Part shown: piece by piece, positions 33,292 to 42,384 of the stretch
Layout of the letters: each line of letters starts with the position of its first letter
Position numbering within the stretch: position 1 is the first letter of the stretch
NCBI RefSeq assembly: GCF_009646095.1
Contig: NZ_CP045725.1
Span: 2,480,001-2,544,000 of the forward strand
Length of the DNA stretch: 64,000 bases
From: Raineyella fluvialis
GTDB taxonomy: Bacteria; Actinomycetota; Actinomycetes; Propionibacteriales; Propionibacteriaceae
Reading direction: 5' to 3'
The notes under the pieces: generated by a model
Told to the model about the DNA's origin: nothing
Seen by the model: the letters and a program-made list of their open reading frames with translations, nothing else
Database searches by the model: none
Translations under genes and position numbers: made by a program

Positions 33292-35429
33292 TCAGTCCTC
33301 CACGCCGAACTCCGCGCCGAAGTCCCCGTCCTCGAGCCGGTCCTTGATGGCCACCAGGAAGCGGCCGGCGTCGGCCCCGTCGATGATGCGGTGGTCGTAG
33401 GACAGGTTGAGGTACATCATGTCGCGGATCGCGATGGTCTCCCCGAGATGCTTGTCGACCAGCACCACCGGGCGCTTGACGATCGCGCCGGTCCCCATGA
33501 TGGCGGACTCGGGCTGGTTGATGATCGGCGTGTCCCAGAGGCTGCCGACCGACCCGTAGTTCGTGATGGTGAACGTGCCGCCGGACAGCTCGTCCGGTCC
33601 CACCTTGCCATTGCGGGTGCGGCTCCCGAGGTCCGCGATCGCCTTGGCGAAGTCGGTGACGCTCATCTCGCCGGCGTTCTTCAGCACCGGGACCATCAGG
33701 CCCTTGGGCGTGTCGACCGCAAGGCCGAGGTTCTCGCCGGCCGGGTAGGTGATCGTCTTCTCGTCCATGTTCACGGTCGCGTTGACGATCGGGTACTGCT
33801 GTAGCGCTTCGACGGTGGCCTTGGCGATGAACGCCAGGTAGGTGAGGCCGACGCCGTTCTTGGCCTTGAAGTCGGTCTTGATCTGGTTGCGCAGGCGCGA
33901 GATCAGGGTGAGGTCGACCTCGACGGTGGCCGTCAGCTGGGCGGCGACGTCCTTCGAGTCGCGCATCCGGCGGGCGATCGTCTGGCGGATACGCGACATC
34001 TTCTCAGTGGTGCCGCGCAGCGGGGAGGCCTCGCGAGCGGCAGCGGCCGAGGCGGGAGCCGCAGGTGCGGCAGCGGTCGGTGCGGCGGCGGCCTTGGCCG
34101 CATCGAGCACGTCCTGCTTGCGGATGCGGCCGCCGACGCCCGTGCCGGTCAGGCTGGCCAGATCGACGTTGTGCTCGGCCGCCAGCTTTCGGACCAGCGG
34201 GGTGACGTACGCGGCCTCAGCGGCGTCACCACCGGCTGCGCGCGGGGCCACAGTGACTGCCTGAGCTTGAGCGGCCGGAGCGGCCGGAGCGGCCGGAGCG
34301 GGCGCGGCGGGGGCTGCCTGAGCTGGGGCCGCCGGAGCAGCAGGTGCCTGGGGAGCGGCCGGAGCAGCAGGTGCAGCCGGGGCTGCGGGTGCCGCCGGGG
34401 CCTGGGGGGCTGCCGGGGCTGGGGCTGCGTGGGCGTCGCCGATGACTGCGAGGACTGCGCCGACCTCGACGGTCTCGTCCTCCTGCACGCGGATCTCGAG
34501 GATCGTGCCGGCCACCGGTGAAGGAACCTCGGTGTCGACCTTGTCGGTGGAGATCTCGACGATGGGCTCGTCGACGGCGATGGTGTCGCCGACCTTCTTG
34601 AGCCAGGTGGAGACGGTGCCTTCGGTGACGGATTCACCGAGGGCGGGGAGGGTGACCTCGGTGCCCTGGGCGGCGCCGCCGGCCGGGGCCGCCGGAGCCG
34701 CGGGGCCGCCGGGGCGGCGGGAGCCTCAGGAGCAGCGGGCGCTGCCGGGGCCTGGGGAGCAGCCGGTGCCTGGGGTGCCGCCGGGGCCTGGGGGGCTGCC
34801 GGGGCTGGTGCTGGGGCTGCGTTGGCGTCGCCGATGACTGCGAGGACTGCGCCGACCTCGACGGTCTCGTCCTCCTGCACGCGGATCTCGAGGATCGTGC
34901 CGGCCACCGGTGAAGGAACCTCGGTGTCGACCTTGTCGGTGGAGATCTCGACGATGGGCTCGTCGACGGCGATGGTGTCGCCGACCTTCTTGAGCCAGGT
35001 GGAGACGGTGCCTTCGGTGACGGATTCGCCGAGGGCGGGGAGGGTGACCTCGGTGCCCTGGGCGGCGCCGCCGGCGGGGGCCGCGGGGGCCGCCGGGGCG
35101 GCGGGAGCCTCCGGAGCAGCGGGTGCTGCCGGGGCGGGAGCCTCGGCGGCCGGGGCGGGAGCTGCCGGGGCGGACTCCGCAGCGGCCTCGCCGGGCTCAC
35201 CGATGATGGCCAGGACTGCGCCGACCTCGACGGTCTCGTCCTCCTGCACGCGGATCTCGAGGACCGTGCCGGCCACCGGTGAAGGAACCTCCGTGTCGAC
35301 CTTGTCGGTGGAGATCTCGACCAGCGGCTCGTCGACGGCGATGGTGTCACCGACCTTCTTGAGCCAGGTGGAGACGGTGCCCTCGGTAACGCTTTCCCCC
35401 AGGGCCGGGAGAGTTACAGAAGTCGACAT
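33292..35429 (-). CDS. sucB: Dihydrolipoamide acyltransferase (E2) with three lipoyl domains; one-base frameshift
   Basis: The E2 core of a 2-oxoacid dehydrogenase complex, about 712 residues when repaired. Three N-terminal lipoyl domains each carry [13 protein letters not shown] (lipoylated Lys in DKV) and are joined by long Ala/Pro linkers. Then come an E3-binding domain ([29 protein letters not shown]) and the catalytic domain, with [15 protein letters not shown] (His and Asp) near the end. The frame breaks near 34701, in the Ala/Pro linker after the second lipoyl domain, where one base is missing (…AAPRLRRP). Actinobacterial SucB usually has two or three lipoyl domains. Whether it serves 2-oxoglutarate or pyruvate dehydrogenase is not certain; no E1 or E3 gene is nearby. 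Confidence 0.92.
34432..35075 (-). repeat. Two nearly identical 252-bp lipoyl-domain copies
   Basis: 34432-34683 and 34824-35075 match base for base apart from one visible difference (A versus G in GATTCACCGA near 34636), offset by 392 bp. They encode lipoyl domains 3 and 2 of the E2 protein. The first lipoyl domain (35200-35428) is clearly more diverged. Identity at silent positions points to a very recent duplication or ongoing gene conversion. Confidence 0.9.
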
Positions 35430-35579
35430 AATCGCTTTGGACTCCTTCGGAAACAGTGACGACGCAGTCAGGTACGTCGTCACCCTACCTGTCCGCGCCG
35501 CCACCGGGAACGAAGTTCAGCGGACTGCGGCGCGGCGTCCTGCGGCCCGGCACGCCGAGGTCCGGGCCGCCTCCGTGCG

Positions 35580-37088
35580 TCATTCCATCGTCAGGGCGAG
35601 GTCCACCAGCGTGCGTACGCCGGCGCCGGTGCCCCCGATCGCGAGGTAGCCCTCGGCGGTGCCCTCGCGCCAGGCCGGTCCCGCGATATCCAGGTGCGCC
35701 CAGTGGCGTTCTCCGGCGAAGTGCTCCAGGAAGGCCGCCGCGACCTGCATGCCCAGGTATCCGTCGGTGTTGGCCGAGGCCATGTCCGCGTACGGAGACG
35801 TCAGCTTGTCACGAGCCTCGTCGGTCAGCGGCATCTGCCACATGGCCTCACCGCTCCGCTCCGCCGCGTGGAGGAGGCGCCCGGCGACCTGGTCGCTGCT
35901 GGCAACCAGCCCGATGGTGTTCAGCCCCAGAGCCCGCATGCAGGCGCCGGTCAGCGTGGCGATGTCGACGACCAGATCCGCGTCGTCGGCCTGCGAGACG
36001 GACAGACAGTCCGCCAGCACCAGGCGCCCTTCCGCATCGGTGTTGGTGACCTCGACGGTGGTGCCGTCGTGCATGGTGAGAACGTCGGAGGGGCGGTACG
36101 CGCTACCGGACGGCAGGTTCTCCGCCATTCCGGCGTAGGCGACCACCTCCACCTGCAGTCCGAGGTCGGCGATCGCTCGGGTCGCGGCCATCACGGCAGC
36201 GGCCCCTCCCATGTCGCACTTCATGGTGAGCATGTGGCCGGCCGGCTTGATGTCGAGGCCACCGGCGTCGAAGGTCATCCCCTTGCCGACGAGCACCAGC
36301 TTCTGGGACGCCCCGGCAGGGGAGTACGCGGCACGGACCACCCGCGGCGGATGGACCGACCCGCCCCCCACCGCGAGCACCCCCCCGAAGCCCTCGGCGG
36401 CCAGTTGGTCCTCGTCGCGCACGGTCAGCTCGACCGGCGCTCCGGCGAACCAGTCGGTCACCGCGGCGGCGAAGGACTCCGGGAAGAGGACGTTGGCGGG
36501 GGTGTTCACCCAGTCGCGCGCGCGAGCCACGGCCCTGGTGACGGCGGCCGCGAGCCGCAATGCGGAGTCGTGAGCCTCGGGGTCGCTGTCCAGTACGACC
36601 ACCCTGGCCACCTTGGCGGCGGGGATGTCACCCACCGCGTGCACCGGCTCGTACGTGCCCAGCAGGGCACCTTCCGCGATCGCCCGGACGGTGTCGAAGA
36701 CCGAGATCGGCAGGCTGAGGGCGTCCTCGTGGAGGGACACCGCCACAGCGACCTCGTCCCCGGCAGCCACCGTCGCGCAGATCGCCCGCACGGCCGCTCC
36801 GGCGGCTCGGCGCAGTACCTCGGCGGTCGGAAGGTCCTTGCCGAGGCCGACGGCGACCACTCGGGTCCCGCCGGCGAGCCTGCCGAGCGGGGTGACACTG
36901 CCGACCGACGTACGGCTCTTCGCCCCGACTCCCAGCAGGTCCAGGTCCAGAGCGGTGGTCTCCACCCCGTCGGGCAGGCCGTGGGGAAGGCCCCGGTCGT
37001 CGACGAGCCGGGTCCCGACCACCAAGTAGTCGATGTCGTCGGGCAGGTCCTCAGCGAGCCGCAACTGCGGCAGCGTCGTGATGTTCAC
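35580..37088 (-). CDS. pepA: Leucyl aminopeptidase (M17)
   Basis: A 502-residue cytosolic dinuclear-metal aminopeptidase. Catalytic-domain motifs: VGKGMTFDAGGLDIKP (metal/catalytic Lys and Asp), MKCDMGGAAAV, and the signature NTDAEGRLVLADCL. The N-terminal ~160 residues form the less conserved M17 N-domain. It lies upstream of the E2 gene on the same strand with a 150-base gap, and is probably transcribed on its own. Confidence 0.96.
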   Translation of the reverse strand: MNITTLPQLRLAEDLPDDIDYLVVGTRLVDDRGLPHGLPDGVETTALDLDLLGVGAKSRTSVGSVTPLGRLAGGTRVVAVGLGKDLPTAEVLRRAAGAAVRAICATVAAGDEVAVAVSLHEDALSLPISVFDTVRAIAEGALLGTYEPVHAVGDIPAAKVARVVVLDSDPEAHDSALRLAAAVTRAVARARDWVNTPANVLFPESFAAAVTDWFAGAPVELTVRDEDQLAAEGFGGVLAVGGGSVHPPRVVRAAYSPAGASQKLVLVGKGMTFDAGGLDIKPAGHMLTMKCDMGGAAAVMAATRAIADLGLQVEVVAYAGMAENLPSGSAYRPSDVLTMHDGTTVEVTNTDAEGRLVLADCLSVSQADDADLVVDIATLTGACMRALGLNTIGLVASSDQVAGRLLHAAERSGEAMWQMPLTDEARDKLTSPYADMASANTDGYLGMQVAAAFLEHFAGERHWAHLDIAGPAWREGTAEGYLAIGGTGAGVRTLVDLALTME

Positions 37089-37156
37089 CGTTCGTCCTCT
37101 CGCACGTCAGCCGTCGCCCGTGACTGCCGAGCCGCAGGAGGCCCGGACGGACGACG

Positions 37157-37178
37157 GTGCGGACGGATCCGTCCGCAC
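37157..37178. terminator. Perfect 22-bp palindrome
   Basis: GTGCGGACGGA followed by its exact complement (TCCGTCCGCAC), between the stop of the small 67-residue gene and the pepA start. Probably a terminator hairpin for the DUF3043 pair. An operator for pepA is the alternative. Confidence 0.55.
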
Positions 37179-37222
37179 CGCTTCGACACGCTAGTCGCCC
37201 CCAGGGAGGCTCTTGGGCCGGG

Positions 37223-37426
37223 TCAGGCGCTGAGCGGCATCGGGCCGTACACCACGGCCTGGCCGTCGAGCAGGGAGACCGCGATGACTCCGGCCTCGTC
37301 CAGGTCGGTCCAGTGCTCGGCGAACCACGCCTCCGCCTCCGCCTGGGTGCCGAAGGTGGTGCTCACGCCGAGCGAGGTGGCCGTGGCCGGGTCGAGGGCG
37401 GGATCCGTCGTCCAGCTGAACGCCAT
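37223..37426 (-). CDS. Small conserved protein (67 residues)
   Basis: MAFSWTTDPALDPATATSLG, then FGTQAEAEAWFAEHWTDLDEAGV and VSLLDGQAVVYGPMPL. An alpha/beta pattern of one helix and strands ending in YGPMPLSA, resembling small uncharacterised actinobacterial proteins. The ATG lies seven bases after the restored DUF3043 stop, so the two are likely co-transcribed. In the sequence as given it is read in frame with DUF3043, which is a frameshift artefact. Confidence 0.75.
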   Translation of the reverse strand: MAFSWTTDPALDPATATSLGVSTTFGTQAEAEAWFAEHWTDLDEAGVIAVSLLDGQAVVYGPMPLSA

Positions 37427-37433
37427 CGTCGCC

Positions 37434-38005
37434 TCAGATCTTGTCGCCGCGGTTGACCCGCGGGCGGGGATCCGCCAGCGACGGATCTGGAGGCTGCGGT
37501 TCATCCCGTACATGAAGAGGCCGCGCTTGGGATAGCCGGGGTGACGCTCCTCCAGGAGCTTGGTGAAGCGTCGCCACATGAACCAGATGTCGATCAGCAC
37601 TGCCAACACGATGACGTAGAAGGCGATCATCACGTAGTTCGCCAGCTGGGGGTTCTTGCCGACGATCAGGCTGGTGGCCAGGGTCACGAGGAGGAGGGGC
37701 ATCACGACCTCACCCAGGCGGAACCGGGAGTCGACCACGTCACGCATCAAGGTGCGGCCGGGATCGGAGTCGCGCTTGCGAATCTCTTCCTGCCGTCCCC
37801 GACGCTCGGCCTCGGAGTCTCGCTCGCGACGTTCCTTCTTCGTCAGGGTGGGATTGACGCGAGCTCGCCGGGCAGCCTCAGCCTCCTTGCGGGTGGGCGT
37901 GGGCCCTTCCTTCTTCCGGTGCGCCGCGGGCGCGGCCGGTACCACCGGAGCCGCCGCAGCGGTGCCCTTCTTGGCGGAGTCGTCCTTCTTGCTGAACAGT
38001 CCCAC
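37434..38005 (-). CDS. DUF3043 family membrane protein (one-base frameshift)
   Basis: About 190 residues when repaired. The Ala/Lys-rich N-terminus (VGLFSKKDDSAKKG) and basic helical part (TLTKKERRERDSEAERRGRQ) precede two transmembrane segments (VVMPLLLVTLATSLIVG; YVMIAFYVIVLAVLIDIWFMW) and the conserved tail MNRSLQIRRWR. Members of the family usually end in PRVxRGDK. Here that tail (RVNRGDKI then TGA at 37434-37436) is present, but one base out of frame because a base is missing near 37461-37470. The GTG start has AGAAGGG upstream. Function is unknown. Confidence 0.82.
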
Positions 38006-38298
38006 GTCGGCCCTTCTCGTCCGTCCTGCATCAACCGGGCGCACGTAGTCGTGTACGTCCCGCACCGGGCCGGATCGCCGTCGGCGGTGCCGGGCCCGGC
38101 GTCCAGACTAGCCGTCCCTCCTTCTGACCGTCGTCCCGGGACCGGGGGCTGGCTGGGTGCCGGACGATCGCGGCCTCCGGGACCTCACCCGCTCGGCCCC
38201 GAACGGGGCCTCGGGGTCTCGTCTCAGGACACCCGACGCCCTAGGCTGGACGGCGTACGCACGACCCGAGCGCCCCACGGAAGGACCAGGGACCGTCT

Positions 38299-39261
38299 AT
38301 GAGTGGCATCTTCCAGAGAATTTCGACGATCTTCAACACCAAGGCGAATCGCGCCTTGGACCGGATGGAAGACCCTCGCGAGACCCTCGATTACTCGTAC
38401 GAGCGCCAGCTCGAGCTGCTCCGCAAGGTGCGCCGGGGTGTCGCCGATGTGGCGACCAGCCGCAAGCGCCTCGAACTGCAGGCAAATCAGCTGAGTCAGC
38501 AGGCCGACAAGCTCGACCTGCAGGCCCGCCGTGCACTGGAGATCGGCCGTGAGGATCTCGCTCGCGAGGCGCTGACCCGGAAATCGGGTCTCACCTCCCA
38601 GCTCGCGGATCTGCAGACCCAGCACGCGCAGTTGCAGGAAGAGGAAGAGAAGCTCGTTCGGGCTTCGCAGCGCCTGCAGGCCAAGGTCGATGCCTTCCGG
38701 ACGAAGAAGGAGACCATCAAGGCCACCTACTCGGCAGCCGAGGCCCAGACCCGCATCAGCGAGGCGTTCTCCGGTATCGGTGAGGAGATGGGCGATGTCG
38801 GCCTGGCCATCCAGCGGGCTGAGGACAAGACCCTCCAGCTGCAGGCCAGGGCCGGTGCGGTGGACGAATTGCTCGCCTCCGGGGCGCTGGACGACTTCAC
38901 CGGGTCGACGCAGGATGACCTGACTCGCGAGCTCGACCAGTTGGCCTCCACCTCCCAGGTGGAGAACGAGCTCGCCGCCCTGAAGCAGCAGGTCGCGCTC
39001 GGGGGCGCGCCGGCCCCGACGCAGCAGGCGATCGGCCAAGGCGTGCCCACCGCACCGCAGCAGCAGCTGTCGCCTGGCCGGGCCCAGCAGGTCCCGCCGC
39101 AGGCCCAGCAGGTCCCGCCACAGGCCCAGCAGGCGCCGGCTCCCGACCAGCAATGGACGGTCCCGGCCGAGCAGGTCCCTGGCCAGACCGCCGAGGGCCA
39201 GCCTTTCGGCCAGCCCACTCCCGCCGCCCCGAACCCGTCCCGGCCAGAGGAGCAGAAGTGA
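38299..39261 (+). CDS. pspA: PspA/IM30 (ESCRT-III-like) membrane-protection protein
   Basis: A 320-residue protein. The amphipathic N-terminal helix (MSGIFQRISTIFNTKANRAL) and long coiled coil through ~residue 220 are the PspA fold, which oligomerises on damaged membranes. The C-terminal ~90 residues (230-320) are a Gln/Pro-rich low-complexity tail with QQVPPQA repeats, longer than in the canonical family. A TAGGCT box sits 51 bases upstream. The pspAA gene overlaps its stop (GTGA), so the two form a unit. Confidence 0.93.
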   Translation: MSGIFQRISTIFNTKANRALDRMEDPRETLDYSYERQLELLRKVRRGVADVATSRKRLELQANQLSQQADKLDLQARRALEIGREDLAREALTRKSGLTSQLADLQTQHAQLQEEEEKLVRASQRLQAKVDAFRTKKETIKATYSAAEAQTRISEAFSGIGEEMGDVGLAIQRAEDKTLQLQARAGAVDELLASGALDDFTGSTQDDLTRELDQLASTSQVENELAALKQQVALGGAPAPTQQAIGQGVPTAPQQQLSPGRAQQVPPQAQQVPPQAQQAPAPDQQWTVPAEQVPGQTAEGQPFGQPTPAAPNPSRPEEQK

Positions 39262-39542
39262 TCGTCCGCATCCTGAACGAGGGCCAGTTCCGACTGTCCG
39301 AGGAGGCGCTGGCCTCGCTCAACACCTTCGACGACGACGTCGAGCAGGCCGTCAACGCCGATGACCAGGCTGCCCTCACCGCGGTGCTCCATGCCCTCCT
39401 CTCCGATGTCCGGAGCAGGGGGGAGCGGGTGCCCGACGACGAGCTGGCCGACTCCGACCTGATCCTTCCCGACGAGGCGGCCACCGTGGCCGACGTCCGT
39501 GCATGGCTCAGCGACAGTGAAGAAGGGCTGATCCCTGACTGA
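39258..39542 (+). CDS. PspA-associated protein PspAA
   Basis: A 94-residue acidic protein, VIVRILNEGQFRLSEEAL, LNTFDDDVEQAV, ending LSDSEEGLIPD. It matches the small PspAA partner domain encoded after pspA in many actinobacteria. The GTG start overlaps the pspA TGA, showing translational coupling. It probably modulates PspA assembly, by family association only. Confidence 0.85.
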   Translation: MIVRILNEGQFRLSEEALASLNTFDDDVEQAVNADDQAALTAVLHALLSDVRSRGERVPDDELADSDLILPDEAATVADVRAWLSDSEEGLIPD

Positions 39543-39552
39543 TCCCACACCG

Positions 39553-40716
39553 GTGCCCGGCCCCGATGACGTCGCGCCGGCGACGGTGTCGGGGCCGCGC
39601 GCCGCACGCACGCTACGCGTGGCCTTCGTCACGGATCGGATCGGTGGACTCTCGTCGGCAGACGCCGGCGCTGCCCTTGCCACCGGGTGGAATGCGCGGC
39701 GCCCTTCCGACGACCTCGCCGTCGTGCCGATCGGCGCGGCCGGCGCCGGACTGTTGGAGGCGTACGCCGACCTGGTGGGTGCCCCGATCAGCGTCGCGAC
39801 CTCGCCCCGGGACTCCTCCCTGCTGCTCCAGGTCGCCACGGCGCAGACCGTGCTCGTCGGTGTCGAGGTCTCGCCATCGCGACCCGCTGCAGACGCAGAC
39901 CCCAGCCGCGAGGCCAGTTCAGCGCCTTGGGGTGAGGCGATCGCCCGGGCCGTGGCCGAAGCAAGGGACATCCGCACGCTGGTGGTGGACCTCGGCGGAT
40001 GCCGGGCGCGTGACGGGGGCGCCGGCCTCCTGGCTGCCCTCGGGGCGAGCGCCGATGTCCCGCTCGACCGCGGCATCGCCGGACTCGCTGGCCTCAGCAC
40101 CATCGACATCACCGGTGTGAGGCGGGCGCTCGCCGGTGTGGAGCGACTTGTCGCGGTGGTGCCGGCCGATCAAGCCGATCGCGTGCTGCTCGGCATGCGC
40201 GGCGTGGCGTCCCTGCACGGAGTGACGCTGCGCGAGGACGGGCTGGCGTGGGACCCGGCGGACCTGCTCGCCGCCGAAGGTTCCCTGGAACGTCTCGCGC
40301 ACCTGCTGGCACCGGAATCACCCGACGCCCCGGGTTTCGGTGCATGTGGGGGGACCGGCTTCGCGCTCGCCGCCCTCGGTGCGACGGTCACCACGGCGTC
40401 CGCCTGGTTGGACGAGGCCATCGGCCTTTCCGCCACCATCGGCGAGGCCGACGTGGTCGTCACCGGCGCCGGGGCGTACGACTTCGCGCACCGAGGCGGC
40501 GAAACGGTCGCGGCCGTCGTCGCGATGGCGGGGGCGGCGATGCGTCCCGTGGTCGCGGTGGCCGGCTTCGTGACCATCTCCGCCCGGGAGATGCGCTCGC
40601 ACGGGCTCGATGCGGCCTACGCCGTTCGACCGGGGGTGCCGGGCGAGACGGTCGTCGTCGAGCGTGCGGAACTGGAGGAGATGGGGCGTCGTGTCGCCCG
40701 CACCTGGGCCGGGTGA
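39553..40716 (+). CDS. Glycerate kinase-family protein
   Basis: A 387-residue protein. VVDLGGCRARDGGAGLLAALG, the GACGGTGFALAALGA stretch and ADVVVTGAGAYDFAHRGGETV correspond to the glycerate kinase (GlxK/GckA) fold, in which ATP phosphorylates D-glycerate. The usual E in VTGEG is Ala here (VTGAG), and the sequence is shorter and more divergent in the N-terminal domain, so catalytic competence is not certain. It follows pspAA by ten bases, but no functional link is evident. Confidence 0.75.
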   Translation: MPGPDDVAPATVSGPRAARTLRVAFVTDRIGGLSSADAGAALATGWNARRPSDDLAVVPIGAAGAGLLEAYADLVGAPISVATSPRDSSLLLQVATAQTVLVGVEVSPSRPAADADPSREASSAPWGEAIARAVAEARDIRTLVVDLGGCRARDGGAGLLAALGASADVPLDRGIAGLAGLSTIDITGVRRALAGVERLVAVVPADQADRVLLGMRGVASLHGVTLREDGLAWDPADLLAAEGSLERLAHLLAPESPDAPGFGACGGTGFALAALGATVTTASAWLDEAIGLSATIGEADVVVTGAGAYDFAHRGGETVAAVVAMAGAAMRPVVAVAGFVTISAREMRSHGLDAAYAVRPGVPGETVVVERAELEEMGRRVARTWAG

Positions 40717-40748
40717 ACGGCGGCCGGGCCAGCCTTTCCGTCGAGGGC

Positions 40749-40777
40749 TTGGATCGCCCGGTATGTCGGCTTAGACT
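40749..40777 (+). promoter_or_regulatory. erpA promoter
   Basis: TTGGAT (-35), 17 bases, TAGACT (-10): the best-formed promoter in the window. It predicts a leader of about 115 bases before the erpA ATG. No riboswitch-like fold could be recognised in the leader by eye. Confidence 0.6.
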
Positions 40778-40900
40778 GATCGCGGTTGCCCTGTCAACCA
40801 GATCCGACATCAGAACCGGAAGCCACAGACCCGGACGACAGCCGGACCCTGGACCGCCACCTCGCTGGTGCGTCCGCGGACCGGCCGGAGGAGAAGCGAT

Positions 40901-41254
40901 ATGACCGTGCAGAACGAGACCCTGGCGCAGCAGGGCGTCATCCTGACCACCGGCGCCGCCGCCAAGGTGAAGTCCCTTCTGGAGAGCGAGGGCCGCGATG
41001 ACCTGGCCCTGCGCATCGCCGTGCAGCCGGGCGGGTGCTCGGGCCTGCGCTACCAGCTCTTCTTCGATGAGCGTGAGCTGGAGGGTGACATCGTCAGCAG
41101 CTACGACGGCGTCAACGTGGTGACCGACCGGATGAGCGCTCCGTACCTGTCCGGAGCGACCATCGACTTCATGGACACCATCGAGCAGCAGGGCTTCACC
41201 ATCGACAACCCGAACGCGCAGAGCTCCTGTGCGTGTGGTGACAGCTTCCACTGA
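40901..41254 (+). CDS. erpA: Iron-sulfur cluster insertion protein, A-type (ErpA-like)
   Basis: A 117-residue A-type carrier that passes Fe-S clusters to target enzymes. The three cluster cysteines are C46 (PGGCSGLRY), C110 and C112 (SCACGDSF). CGGAGGAGAAGCGAT lies before the ATG. Likely clients within this window are LipA, NadA and the Rieske protein. Tandem palindromes and a terminator follow the gene. Confidence 0.94.
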   Translation: MTVQNETLAQQGVILTTGAAAKVKSLLESEGRDDLALRIAVQPGGCSGLRYQLFFDERELEGDIVSSYDGVNVVTDRMSAPYLSGATIDFMDTIEQQGFTIDNPNAQSSCACGDSFH

Positions 41255-41261
41255 TCCAGGC

Positions 41262-41294
41262 ATTCCGGCACGTGCCGGAATCCGGCACGTGCCG
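41262..41294. repeat. Two adjacent copies of a CGGCACGTGCCG palindrome
   Basis: ATTCCGGCACGTGCCGGAAT (20-bp perfect palindrome), followed directly by a second CGGCACGTGCCG. They lie ten bases after the erpA stop and 235 bases before ctaC, just before a separate terminator. Confidence 0.7.
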
Positions 41295-41297
41295 CAT

Positions 41298-41329
41298 GCA
41301 GGGCCTCGTCCTCCGGGACGGGGCCCTGC
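41298..41329 (+). terminator. Terminator hairpin after erpA
   Basis: GCAGGGCC / GGCCCTGC outer stem with an inner GTCC/GGAC stem and a small loop. The remaining gap to 41527 holds the ctaC promoter region; TACTGT at about 41457 is a possible -10. Confidence 0.65.
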
Positions 41330-41527
41330 GTCGTCCAAGCCGCACATCGGCGTTATTGCCCAGCATTCACAGTGATTCACGTCACTTCGCAGGGGTGCCG
41401 TGGTCGGACGCGATCACGACTCCGCATCGTCGCCAGCCGCTGATGGTGAACTCGGTTACTGTGGGACAGACCGAAAGTGGCAGCAGGGTTGCGCCCTGCC
41501 GCCTGGGTGTGATCGGAAGGGTGTGAC

Positions 41528-42382
41528 GTGGGTCTGAAGGGATGGCGGCGGCCACGGAAGTGGGCTGTCCTCGGTGCCGCAGGGCTGGCAGTGCTGCTGG
41601 CTGGTTGCGGCGACGTGCAGCAAGGAGCTGGTCAGGGCCGATACTTGGGTCTGCCCGAGGCTGCGAGCGATCGTGCTCCGGCAATGGGTCAGATGTACGT
41701 GGGCTCCTGGATCGCCGCCTTCATGGTGGGCGCTCTGGTGCTCTCGATCCTGATCTACAGCCTGATCCGCTTCCGGCGGCGCGATCCGCAGGAAGTGCCG
41801 CGCCAGGTGCGGTACAACCTTCCGCTGGAGTTCGTCTACACCCTCGTGCCGATCGTCATCGTCTGCACGCTCTTCTTCTACACGGTGAAGACGCAGAACC
41901 TGGTGCAGGCGAAGGCGGACTCGACCAAGGTCCACCAGATCGACGTGGTGGGGTTCAAGTGGTCGTGGGCCTTCAACTACATGGAACAGAAGAACCCGGC
42001 GGTGGGGGCCAACGTCAACGCGGTCGGCACCATCGAGTCGCCGCCCACGCTGGTGCTCCCGGTGAATGAGCCGGTTCGATTCAACCTCTACTCGCCGGAC
42101 GTGATCCACTCGTTCTGGGTCCCCGCTTTCTACTACAAGCTCGACGTCATCCCCGGTCGGTCGAACTCGTTCGACGTGACGCCCACGAAGGTGGGGACGT
42201 ACGCCGGCAAGTGCGCTGAGCTCTGCGGTACGTATCACTCGGCGATGTTGTTCAACGTCAACATCGTGCCCGTCGAGCAGTACAACGCGTATCTCAAGGG
42301 GCTGCAGGCACAGGGTCGGACCGGTACTTTCTACGGCCCGCTGCAGGCCAACCCCCAGCTCCAGAAGAAGGAGGGCAACTGA
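41528..42382 (+). CDS. ctaC: Cytochrome c oxidase subunit II
   Basis: A 284-residue lipoprotein: signal peptide with lipobox LLAGC (Cys27), two transmembrane helices, then an extracytoplasmic cupredoxin domain with the dinuclear CuA motif [12 protein letters not shown] and [17 protein letters not shown]. It receives electrons from cytochrome c (here probably the di-haem QcrC) and passes them to subunit I. The GTG start follows GGAAGGGTGTGAC. It is the first gene of ctaC-ctaD-ctaF, two bases before ctaD. Confidence 0.97.
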   Translation: MGLKGWRRPRKWAVLGAAGLAVLLAGCGDVQQGAGQGRYLGLPEAASDRAPAMGQMYVGSWIAAFMVGALVLSILIYSLIRFRRRDPQEVPRQVRYNLPLEFVYTLVPIVIVCTLFFYTVKTQNLVQAKADSTKVHQIDVVGFKWSWAFNYMEQKNPAVGANVNAVGTIESPPTLVLPVNEPVRFNLYSPDVIHSFWVPAFYYKLDVIPGRSNSFDVTPTKVGTYAGKCAELCGTYHSAMLFNVNIVPVEQYNAYLKGLQAQGRTGTFYGPLQANPQLQKKEGN

Positions 42383-42384
42383 CG

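Noticed and set aside
34149-35504. A separate two-lipoyl-domain protein
   Set aside because: Its C-terminal part is a Pro/Arg-rich frame-shifted reading of the third lipoyl domain; it is the 5' part of the E2 gene.
37223-38065. A 280-residue fusion of the DUF3043 protein with the following small protein
   Set aside because: The family tail RVNRGDKI and its stop are present one base out of frame, and the second protein has its own ATG seven bases later, so the fusion results from a missing base.
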